DNA of 5,432 bases from SAR202 cluster bacterium (GTDB lineage: Bacteria > Chloroflexota > Dehalococcoidia > Lucifugimonadales > JASMAO01): contig JASMAO010000162.1 of assembly GCA_030754315.1 (NCBI GenBank), positions 1-5,432 on the forward strand, written 5' to 3'. Position numbers and translations under genes: made by a program. Shown here one piece after another: positions 1 through 4,956 of this stretch. Under the pieces are notes generated by a model. It was not told where the DNA came from and made no database searches. It was given only the letters and a program-made list of their open reading frames with translations. The stretch's first letter is position 1; each line of letters opens with the position of its first letter.

Positions 1-1
1 C

Positions 2-130
2 ATCGACAACGCTACATACGACGACCCGCGCCAACCCCCGGCAGGCATACCGTACGTGCTAGTAAACGGTCAGGTTGCCGTGGACAACGAACGGTGCACA
101 GGCGTCTTCGCCGGGCGCGCCGTACCTTAG
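2..130 (+). CDS. N-acyl-D-amino-acid deacylase / D-aminoacylase-family amidohydrolase, C-terminal fragment
   Basis: This is the last 42 codons of a gene that enters from the left edge and ends at TAG 128-130. The visible peptide starts IDNATYDDPRQPPAGIPYVL and continues through VNGQ to a GRAVP end. The order (N/R)AT-(Y/F)-x2-P, then PxGIxYVLVNGQ, then a short tail TGxxxGR, is the recognisable C-terminus of D-aminoacylases and related amidohydrolases. In that family this part folds back into the small beta-sandwich next to the metal-dependent TIM barrel. Family members remove the acyl group from N-acyl-D-amino acids. The metal ligands and substrate pocket lie outside the window, so substrate and activity cannot be judged. 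The gene is convergent with the aminotransferase, with a 96-nt gap. Family assignment is fairly secure; the exact substrate is not. Confidence 0.8.
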   Translation: MDNATYDDPRQPPAGIPYVLVNGQVAVDNERCTGVFAGRAVP

Positions 131-226
131 TGCGAAAAGAGGGAAACATTACATCTACCTTCCGGATATTTGCCGCACGTTAGGTACAGTAATTTTCTAA
201 GGTCTCTCTCACCCGCCTGTGCCTAT

Positions 227-1138
227 TCAGTCCTTGGCGTACATAAGCGCCTGATCAACTATGTCCAGACCGACGGTTTCACTCCAAGCAGCCAATAGTT
301 GCAGGGTAATGGGGCCTGGCTTGCCATCGGCTATCTGGCGATTGTCAGCTTTAGTTACCGGAACCACACATGGACTCGTAGTGGTAAAGAAAGCCTCGTC
401 TGCGGTGTAGAGATCATAGGGCTGGAGGTCCTCTTCTACTACCGGGATATCCAGTTGGCGTGCTAAGTCAAACACCATCCCACGAGAGACGCCCTGCAAA
501 ACGGCTCGATCCGTCGGGGTACGGATGACACCGTCAGTCACAAGAAACATGTTGTAGCTTGTTCCTTCAGTTAGATGCCCTCCGAGGTCTGTAAGGATGG
601 GCCATCCTTCAGGATCTATGTCTGCAACTTCCATTTCAGCAAGATTGAAATGCATCCGACTGTAGGTCTTGATTTTAGGATCTAATGACTCCGAGGAATA
701 ACTACGCACGCGTGAGATAACTCCATGCACACCAGATGAATATGCCTCGGCGTAACGACCAAAAGACACTGGCGAGACTCTGACTGATACGGTTGGCGGA
801 CCGGCGTCACGCGCCCGAAATCGAGGGCCGTTTTTGCCTCTCGTCACGAACTGGTGAACGGTAAAATCACCGACATCCGAACGCAGATGCTCATTTCGCC
901 TTACTACCTCCTCGCTAATATCCAGCATTTCTTCTGGAGAAAGTTCAGAATCGATCCGAGTATACGTTAGTGAGCGGTAAAGTCGTTCGATGTGTTCCCT
1001 AAGTCTGAAAACCTTGCCATTAAACGTGCGTTCAGTTTCAAACACAACGTCACCCACCAGAAAACCTCGATCAAAGGGGTCGATCCTGATTTCACTGTTG
1101 GGAACCCAACTCCCGTTAAAATACGCCGTGTATTCCAT
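227..1138 (-). CDS. Class IV (fold-type IV) PLP-dependent aminotransferase, branched-chain or D-amino-acid type
   Basis: A cytosolic PLP enzyme that would move an amino group between an amino acid and a 2-oxo acid. Counted from the ATG at 1138 (303 aa), the N-terminal domain has DRGFLVGDVVFE (about 23-34) and FRLREHIERL (44-53). The probable Schiff-base lysine is K157 in DPKIKTYSR. The PLP-binding part has LTEGTSYNMF (189-198, with E191 as the usual cofactor-contacting glutamate), LQGVSR (214-219), the LYTADEAFFTT block (243-253) and GKPGP (272-276). This is the complete order and normal length of the family. An in-frame TTG lies one codon upstream at 1141, but AGGGGG sits 5 nt before the ATG and only 2 nt before the TTG, so ATG is preferred. 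TRG-x-N-GPR near 99-106 resembles the D-amino-acid transaminase carboxylate loop, but the usual Arg-x-His is Arg-x-Arg, so branched-chain, D-amino-acid and aminodeoxychorismate-lyase-like roles all remain open. It follows the phosphatase gene by about 50 nt and is probably co-transcribed. Confidence 0.9.
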   Translation of the reverse strand: MEYTAYFNGSWVPNSEIRIDPFDRGFLVGDVVFETERTFNGKVFRLREHIERLYRSLTYTRIDSELSPEEMLDISEEVVRRNEHLRSDVGDFTVHQFVTRGKNGPRFRARDAGPPTVSVRVSPVSFGRYAEAYSSGVHGVISRVRSYSSESLDPKIKTYSRMHFNLAEMEVADIDPEGWPILTDLGGHLTEGTSYNMFLVTDGVIRTPTDRAVLQGVSRGMVFDLARQLDIPVVEEDLQPYDLYTADEAFFTTTSPCVVPVTKADNRQIADGKPGPITLQLLAAWSETVGLDIVDQALMYAKD

Positions 1139-1182
1139 CAATACCCCCTACCCGAGATTGGTGTTTTCCTCATACCCAGATG

Positions 1183-1200
1183 CTGGACTACTCAGTCCAG
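1183..1200 (-). other. Perfect 7-bp stem, 4-nt loop hairpin over the phosphatase stop codon
   Basis: CTGGACT (1183-1189) and AGTCCAG (1194-1200) are exact reverse complements around a 4-nt loop. The phosphatase stop codon (1192-1194) lies in the loop and the first base of one arm. On the minus-strand transcript no U-run follows the stem, so it does not look like an intrinsic terminator. It could act as an intercistronic RNA structure between the phosphatase and the aminotransferase, affecting message stability or re-initiation. A stem this short could also be chance. Confidence 0.3.
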
Positions 1201-1965
1201 ACTAACTGTCTCAGCGACCGTAACCGTTATGTTGTCTGGACCGCCATTAGCATTCGCCAGGGCAATCAAACTTTCGCATGCTGACTTTACATCTCCACTT
1301 TTCAGCGTTGCTTCGATTTCACTGTTACCCACAACAGAATTCAGCCCGTCGGAGCACAGCATAACTCTATCTCCGGTGGCAACACTCTTAACAAGCGTGT
1401 CGATCTTCACGTTTTCATCGATTCCTATCGCCCTAGTCACCACGTTGCGATAGGGATGGTTATCTGCTTGTTCTGGAGTGAGGTTACCTTCTTCTACCTG
1501 TTGAGCTACCCAGCTATGATCCTTGGTGATCTGCACAAGCCTTCCCCCCCTTAGTATATAGCCGCGGCTGTCTCCGACATGCGCTACGTGGACTTGATTA
1601 TCTTTCAAGACAGCCGCCGTACAGGTGGTCCCCATTCCCCGGCGTTCTGGATTCCTACCAGCGAGGCGGACCTCACGGTTTACCTCGATAAGTATTTGGC
1701 CAAGAAGATGGGAATAGTCTTCTCCAGGAGTCGTTGCTTCTAGTGCGCGGATAGTGAGATGACGGACCATGCCGTCAACTGTCATTGCGCTTGCGACCTC
1801 ACCAGCCGCGTGTCCTCCCATTCCGTCCGCCACCACCATTAGCGCGTCAATACTCTTAGGAGCTTCTTTACCTACCAAGACTTTGAAGCAATCCTCATTG
1901 TTGGAACGGGTTTTTCCGACGTCTGTTTGGCCGCAAGCAACAACAAGAGACATATTACGCCCCAT
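1192..1965 (-). CDS. PP2C-family protein serine/threonine phosphatase (Stp/PrpC type)
   Basis: A soluble metal-dependent (Mn/Mg) phosphatase that removes phosphate from Ser/Thr, typically opposing Hanks-type kinases. The 257 residues are essentially the catalytic domain alone, with no membrane segment or added sensor domain. Motifs in order are TDVGKTRSNNED (14-25), VVADGMGGHAAGEV (44-57, metal-binding D47-G48), MGTTCTAAV (111-119), HVGDSRGY (129-136), the flap-like stretch to NHPYRNVVTRAIG (169-181), LCSDGL (203-208, D206) and GGPDNITV (241-248, D244). All expected metal ligands are present, so it should be active. Start choice is uncertain: ATG 1965 (used here) and ATG 1953 both have weak upstream sites, the latter with GGGG 6 nt before it, and MSLVVACGQTDVG from 1953 would be a normal N-terminus. 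No kinase or FHA gene is in the window. It lies upstream of the aminotransferase and divergent from FKBP. Confidence 0.93.
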   Translation of the reverse strand: MGRNMSLVVACGQTDVGKTRSNNEDCFKVLVGKEAPKSIDALMVVADGMGGHAAGEVASAMTVDGMVRHLTIRALEATTPGEDYSHLLGQILIEVNREVRLAGRNPERRGMGTTCTAAVLKDNQVHVAHVGDSRGYILRGGRLVQITKDHSWVAQQVEEGNLTPEQADNHPYRNVVTRAIGIDENVKIDTLVKSVATGDRVMLCSDGLNSVVGNSEIEATLKSGDVKSACESLIALANANGGPDNITVTVAETVSLD

Positions 1966-2173
1966 TAATTATTTTCCCACGGTGATAGAAAATGGTCCCA
2001 GTGGCTTGCCTTGGTTCGATTGAGTCAACCTTTCCTTTCTTGTTCGAGCGTAGCGTCCTTATTTCTTCTGAAATCTGGGCTGCGCTTTGACCAAGTCTTT
2101 TGTCGGTCTACGCCAAACATATGCTATGCTCGATGGCATGTAAATATACCAAGTTAAATATTGGAGGGCACCT
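1966..2173. promoter_or_regulatory. Divergent intergenic region between the phosphatase and FKBP genes
   Basis: These 208 nt separate two diverging genes and must hold both promoters. Toward FKBP, a weak sigma-70-like pair can be proposed: TTGTCG (2100-2105) and TATGCT (2125-2130), with a long 19-nt spacer. A better-looking TTGACC at 2087-2092 has no -10 at a usual distance. The direct repeat ATGCTATGCT (2121-2130) overlaps the proposed -10. On the minus strand TTGACT (complement of 2025-2030) could serve the phosphatase gene, but I could not find a matching -10. No riboswitch-like fold or gene was seen. Confidence 0.35.
2163..2168 (+). promoter_or_regulatory. Ribosome binding site of the FKBP gene
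   Basis: GGAGGG lies 5 nt before the ATG at 2174. It is a strong Shine-Dalgarno site at normal distance and fixes the FKBP start. Confidence 0.8.
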
Positions 2174-2515
2174 ATGAAACATACCACTACTTCTGGTTTG
2201 CAACTGGAGGATTTGAAAGTTGGAGTTGGCCCAGAAATTCAATCCGGCAACACTGCCAGCATGCATTACACTGGGTGGCTGAAAGACGGCAGCAAATTTG
2301 ATTCGTCACTAGACCGCAACCAACCATTTGAGTTTGCCCTGGGCACCGGCACTGTGATCAAGGGGTGGGATGAGGGCGTAGCTGGAATGAAGGTAGGAGG
2401 CAAGCGAACGTTAACCATCCCTCCTCACTTAGGCTACGGTGCCAGCGGAGCAGGCGGAGTAATACCCCCCAACGCAACTCTCATCTTTGAGGTAGAGCTT
2501 CTGGAAATCCTATAA
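2174..2515 (+). CDS. FKBP-type peptidyl-prolyl cis-trans isomerase, single-domain FKBP12-like
   Basis: Catalyses cis-trans isomerisation of X-Pro bonds as a folding helper. The 113 residues are one FKBP domain and little else. They lack the flap insert of SlyD-type proteins, a dimerisation domain like that of FkpA/Mip, and any signal peptide, so a cytosolic location is expected. The pocket can be read by alignment to remembered human FKBP12: HYTG (31-34, Tyr), KFDSSLDRN (41-49, Phe, Asp, Arg), PFEF (51-54), VIKGWDEGV (61-69, with the floor Trp W65), GYGASG (87-92) and VIPPNATLIFEVELL (96-110, ending in the conserved Phe). The FKBP12 position usually holding His in the 80s loop is Ala93 here, a tolerated change. 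The gene stands alone, with its own strong ribosome site, a divergent phosphatase upstream and a convergent hydrolase 26 nt downstream. No clear intrinsic terminator follows. Confidence 0.96.
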   Translation: MKHTTTSGLQLEDLKVGVGPEIQSGNTASMHYTGWLKDGSKFDSSLDRNQPFEFALGTGTVIKGWDEGVAGMKVGGKRTLTIPPHLGYGASGAGGVIPPNATLIFEVELLEIL

Positions 2516-2541
2516 ATATAAGAGCCGGCAATGTTAACCGA

Positions 2542-3723
2542 TCAACAAAGGGCACCGTAAACCATATTCGCAAACACTCGCTGAATCTTGATGAAGTCAT
2601 TTACATGTTCCGGAACCTGAATCCCCTCCTCACCCGTCACGGGATGCTGCCAGGTGCTCGTCATAAACACGAGAACAAGATCATATTCCGGATCCACCAG
2701 TACCCGTGAGCCGTAGGCTCCTCCGTGGAAAAACGCCCGCGGGCTCATCAGATCGCCACCAAAATAAAGCGCTTCCCCTCGGACCATCCACCCCAGAGCC
2801 TTGCTTAAAAACATGTATCGATCCGAACTGGTCATACGTTCGGGCGTGTCCGACCAGACAAACTGCCGTTCTATCATTCTCTCGGCCGAAGCGGGAGATA
2901 ACACGCGGACGTTCCCATACATGCCTTTGTTCAGCATCATCTGCCCTATCACGGCCAAATCCGCGGCACTTGAGCAGCCCCGACCACCCGCAGTGATGTA
3001 CTCGAAATGAGGGTGGATTTCCATTTCACCGTCGAAGGGGTCCTCATGGGCCACCAAGTCCCGGTCGAAGAGAGGCAGCACGTGCCTCCTCCAGGCACTG
3101 GCAGAACCAGACTCGCCTCTTGCACGAAAATGAGTTTGTCCGATGCCCACCGAGCTAAACAGATCGTCACCTAACTTGGACAGTTCTTCACCGCTAACCC
3201 TTCGCACCAACTCAGCCACCACCTCAAACCCAAGCGTACTGTAGCTTGAACGCGTCCCTGGCTCGAACACCAAGGGCTGGTCATAGACTCGGTCAAGTAG
3301 CTCCTCTGTAGACGTAGGCGGCGGCCCGTCAATCAGGTCGCCCATACCAGCTGAATGGGACAGCAGGTGTCGAGTCGTAACCAATCCCTTGCCCACTTTA
3401 CCAAACTCAGGGATGTACTCTGACACCGGAATGTCCAAAGCCAGTCGGCCCATCTCCACCTGCCGCATAACCACCAGGGCGCACAATGGTTTGGTAACCG
3501 ATGCGACTTCGAAGATGGTGTCGCCAGTAAGTTCGAATCCCTGTTCTGCAACCCTTGGGTTCACATAACGGTCGTGAAGGACGATCCTTGATCCACGAGC
3601 AACGAGAATTTCACACAAAGGCAGTGCACCCAGATCCACGACTTCCTTCATGTAACACGCGGCCGCTTCGAGTTGGCTTGCAGACATACCTACCGGTTCT
3701 GGCAGTGATTCTTGGAGGGTCAT
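2542..3723 (-). CDS. Serine hydrolase of the beta-lactamase class C / esterase EstB-type family (Pfam Beta-lactamase)
   Basis: A 393-residue penicillin-recognising-fold hydrolase when started at ATG 3723. The family covers esterases, D-aminopeptidases and carboxypeptidases as well as lactamases. Visible in order are FEVASVTKPL with the SxxK catalytic pair (S75, K78), LLSHSAGM (120-127), PGTRSSYSTLG with the catalytic tyrosine (Y161) as YST instead of the usual YxN, AGGRGCSSAADLA (245-257), and FFHGGAYG (331-338), the HGG counterpart of the KTG/HTG motif, followed by VDPEYDLVLVFMTS. No signal peptide or membrane segment is seen, so it is probably cytoplasmic. An in-frame GTG at 3762 would add 13 residues, but it lacks a ribosome site and lies inside a likely -10 box, whereas GAGAAG lies 5 nt before ATG 3723. 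Substrate is unknown. It is probably transcribed from its own promoter rather than with the epimerase gene. Confidence 0.9.
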   Translation of the reverse strand: MTLQESLPEPVGMSASQLEAAACYMKEVVDLGALPLCEILVARGSRIVLHDRYVNPRVAEQGFELTGDTIFEVASVTKPLCALVVMRQVEMGRLALDIPVSEYIPEFGKVGKGLVTTRHLLSHSAGMGDLIDGPPPTSTEELLDRVYDQPLVFEPGTRSSYSTLGFEVVAELVRRVSGEELSKLGDDLFSSVGIGQTHFRARGESGSASAWRRHVLPLFDRDLVAHEDPFDGEMEIHPHFEYITAGGRGCSSAADLAVIGQMMLNKGMYGNVRVLSPASAERMIERQFVWSDTPERMTSSDRYMFLSKALGWMVRGEALYFGGDLMSPRAFFHGGAYGSRVLVDPEYDLVLVFMTSTWQHPVTGEEGIQVPEHVNDFIKIQRVFANMVYGALC

Positions 3724-3760
3724 TGGATCTTCTCTAGTATGAATAATTCTGTGAGTGGTC

Positions 3761-3788
3761 ACGATACCACATCAAACAGGATCGTCAA
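3761..3788 (-). promoter_or_regulatory. Predicted sigma-70-type promoter of the serine hydrolase gene
   Basis: On the minus strand TTGACG (complement of 3783-3788) is followed after 16 nt by TATCGT (complement of 3761-3766), and the three bases before the -10 are TGG, giving an extended -10. Transcription would begin roughly at 3754, leaving about 30 nt of leader before ATG 3723. This agrees with rejecting the upstream GTG at 3762 as the start. The prediction is by eye. Confidence 0.45.
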
Positions 3789-3821
3789 GAATGAACGAAG
3801 AAGGGTACCTTATATTTCTGG

Positions 3822-3893
3822 ATGAACTGTACTCGCAGTTTCAAGATATGTGCACCTTTTGCGAGATTGGTGTTAGTAGCTCGTGCAGTTCAT
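3822..3893. repeat. Nested inverted repeats in the epimerase-hydrolase spacer
   Basis: ATGAACTG (3822-3829) pairs perfectly with CAGTTCAT (3886-3893). With one G-T wobble the stem grows to 11 bp (3822-3832 with 3883-3893). Inside it, CTCGCA (3832-3837) is the exact complement of TGCGAG (3860-3865), so the two stems compete only for base 3832. The fold lies just past the epimerase stop and upstream of the hydrolase promoter. No T-run follows on either strand, so it is not a classic terminator. It could be a 3'-end RNA structure of the epimerase message or a protein-binding site. Confidence 0.4.
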
Positions 3894-3912
3894 TGGCAAG
3901 CAGGGGATATAT

Positions 3913-4800
3913 TTAGCTTACATTCCCCATCCCGTCTGTATCCCAGCGATCGCGAATGTTTGCCAACTCGATGGCTACATCTTCTATGGTGCCCGGGTGG
4001 TTCTTTGCCAGGACCTCCATGGTCCAGGCCCCGTCGAATTCGATGTCGGCAAGAGCTTTTGAATATGAATCGAAGTCTAGTATGCCATGGCCTGGAGGAA
4101 GGTGGTCGTCGCTGTCTGTAGACCCATCTTGAATGTGGAGAGCGTACAGGCGCTCCGACGCAATACGGGCCTCTTCAGCAATATCCAGTCCTGAGAGCCT
4201 TGAGTGACCGATGTCATGGCAAATGCCGACGTATTCAGGAGGGAGATCCGCCATGAAATACCGGAGTTCTCGCATCGTCTCCAAGGGCCGTATCAGAGTT
4301 TCTTTGGTGGCCGGAAGATTCTCAAGCGCCATACGAACCCCCTCCTCCTCTGCGACACGCACCAATTCGGAAATCGATCGGTGAGCGTTTTCTGTGGCTA
4401 TTCCAATGTTCTCAAGTGTGTAGAAGCCAGGGCCCGGAGTTAAGGGGCGACCAGAGGGGTGTACAACGACTGTTCTGCCGCCCAATTTCGCAAGAAACCG
4501 CATGGTATCAGCAACCTGATCCACACTATTCCTACGTTCAGCATCGTCGAAGCTAGCAAGATTGATCGCCTGGTATGGAGCATGGATGGAGTGCGGATAT
4601 ATGCCATGCTCTTCGAGTGCGTCGCGGTATGGCTTGGGATCGGGCGGCCCTTTCTCCCAGCCGACTCCTTCCGCCATCAATTCGGTTTCTACATAACGAG
4701 CCGCCGCTACAGAGCGGATCGCCTCGATCTGGTTCCCGACGTTTTGTCCATGAACAGCGTCATACAAGAATAAGCTAATGGCTACACTGTAATTTGGCAA
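3913..4800 (-). CDS. Sugar phosphate isomerase/epimerase, xylose-isomerase-like TIM barrel (AP endonuclease 2 superfamily)
   Basis: A 295-residue metal-dependent TIM barrel of the group including tagatose/psicose 3-epimerases, hydroxypyruvate isomerase and inositol-catabolism enzymes. Counted from TTG 4800, strand 1 is YSVAISLFLYDA (4-15). Other landmarks are SIHAPYQAINLAS (71-83), VVVHPSG (111-117, H114), MALENLP (157-163, E160), GICHDIGHSRLSG (192-204, D196 and H199), ALHIQDG (220-226, H222), DDHLPPGHGILDF (231-243) and TMEV (260-263, E262). The Glu-Asp-His-Glu metal set (E160, D196, H222, E262) is complete. The frame is open back to 4974, but the chosen TTG has AAGGAGG six bases upstream and begins just before strand 1. 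The upstream ATG at 4818 lacks such a site, and the longer N-terminus would run through a repeat-bearing spacer. Substrate cannot be named. No signal peptide, so cytosolic. Confidence 0.88.
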   Translation of the reverse strand: MPNYSVAISLFLYDAVHGQNVGNQIEAIRSVAAARYVETELMAEGVGWEKGPPDPKPYRDALEEHGIYPHSIHAPYQAINLASFDDAERRNSVDQVADTMRFLAKLGGRTVVVHPSGRPLTPGPGFYTLENIGIATENAHRSISELVRVAEEEGVRMALENLPATKETLIRPLETMRELRYFMADLPPEYVGICHDIGHSRLSGLDIAEEARIASERLYALHIQDGSTDSDDHLPPGHGILDFDSYSKALADIEFDGAWTMEVLAKNHPGTIEDVAIELANIRDRWDTDGMGNVS

Positions 4801-4806
4801 TGGATT

Positions 4807-4813
4807 CCTCCTT
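4807..4813 (-). promoter_or_regulatory. Strong ribosome binding site that selects a TTG start for the epimerase
   Basis: On the minus strand this reads AAGGAGG, a full match to the anti-Shine-Dalgarno core, six bases before TTG 4800-4798. It lies just inside the open frame downstream of ATG 4818, so using that ATG would leave the site unexplained. This is the strongest ribosome site in the window. Confidence 0.75.
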
Positions 4814-4815
4814 AT

Positions 4816-4842
4816 CATCACCGTGCCTCTAGGGGCAGTATA
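4816..4842 (-). promoter_or_regulatory. Left copy of the mirrored TATACT module (candidate epimerase promoter)
   Basis: The minus strand reads TATACTGCCCCT (complement of 4831-4842), then twelve bases, then ATG (4818-4816). TATACT is five of six with the -10 consensus. Initiation near 4830 would give a leader of about 30 nt containing the AAGGAGG site and the TTG start. No -35 hexamer appears at 16-19 nt upstream and there is no TGn extension. The same 12 bases occur in reverse orientation at 4930-4941. Confidence 0.4.
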
Positions 4843-4929
4843 GACTACATGCTGAGGGAAAGGGATTAGGCTGTAGGGCCTCCTTAATGGAATTGACGAA
4901 GTTGGCCCACGGTACCGAGAAGAATTAAG

Positions 4930-4956
4930 TATACTGCCCCTGTAGACACGACCATG
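4930..4956 (+). promoter_or_regulatory. Right copy of the mirrored TATACT module (candidate lipoprotein promoter)
   Basis: TATACTGCCCCT (4930-4941) is followed by twelve bases and then the lipoprotein ATG (4954). Aligned with the left copy, 21 of 27 positions match, including AG, CACG and ATG at the same offsets. As a -10 it would start RNA near 4942, leaving a leader of only about 12 nt without a Shine-Dalgarno site. No -35 is visible: TTGACG at 4893-4898 is 31 nt away, too far. The copies could instead be terminal inverted repeats of a small element. Confidence 0.4.

Noticed and set aside
131..226. Search for a bidirectional terminator between the convergent deacylase and aminotransferase genes
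   Set aside because: Only a distant GTGCG/CGCAC pairing (131-135 with 175-179) was found, with a large loop and no T-run.
992..1453. A 153-codon plus-strand open frame across the aminotransferase start and the phosphatase end
   Set aside because: It is antisense to two well-recognised genes, crosses their intergenic gap and shows no domain, so it is a shadow frame.
1544..1550. A run of seven C (G on the coding strand) inside the phosphatase gene as a possible slippage or phase-variation tract
   Set aside because: The frame is intact and the run encodes an ordinary Gly-Gly in the family's loop; seven bases is short for phase variation.
2516..2541. Possible terminator in the 26-nt gap between convergent FKBP and hydrolase genes
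   Set aside because: Short palindromes GCCGGC and GTTAAC are present, but no stem-loop with a T-run could be drawn.
2542..3723. Reading the serine hydrolase as an AmpC-type antibiotic-resistance beta-lactamase
   Set aside because: It has no signal peptide, YST replaces YxN and HGG replaces KTG, and it resembles the broad esterase/peptidase side of the family.
1153..3874. The 13-mer CGAGATTGGTGTT occurs exactly at 1153-1165 and 3862-3874, both in intergenic DNA
   Set aside because: Chance expectation for a 13-mer pair in a window this size is a few tenths, the flanks do not match and the neighbours are unrelated. Worth noting only if more copies occur in the genome.
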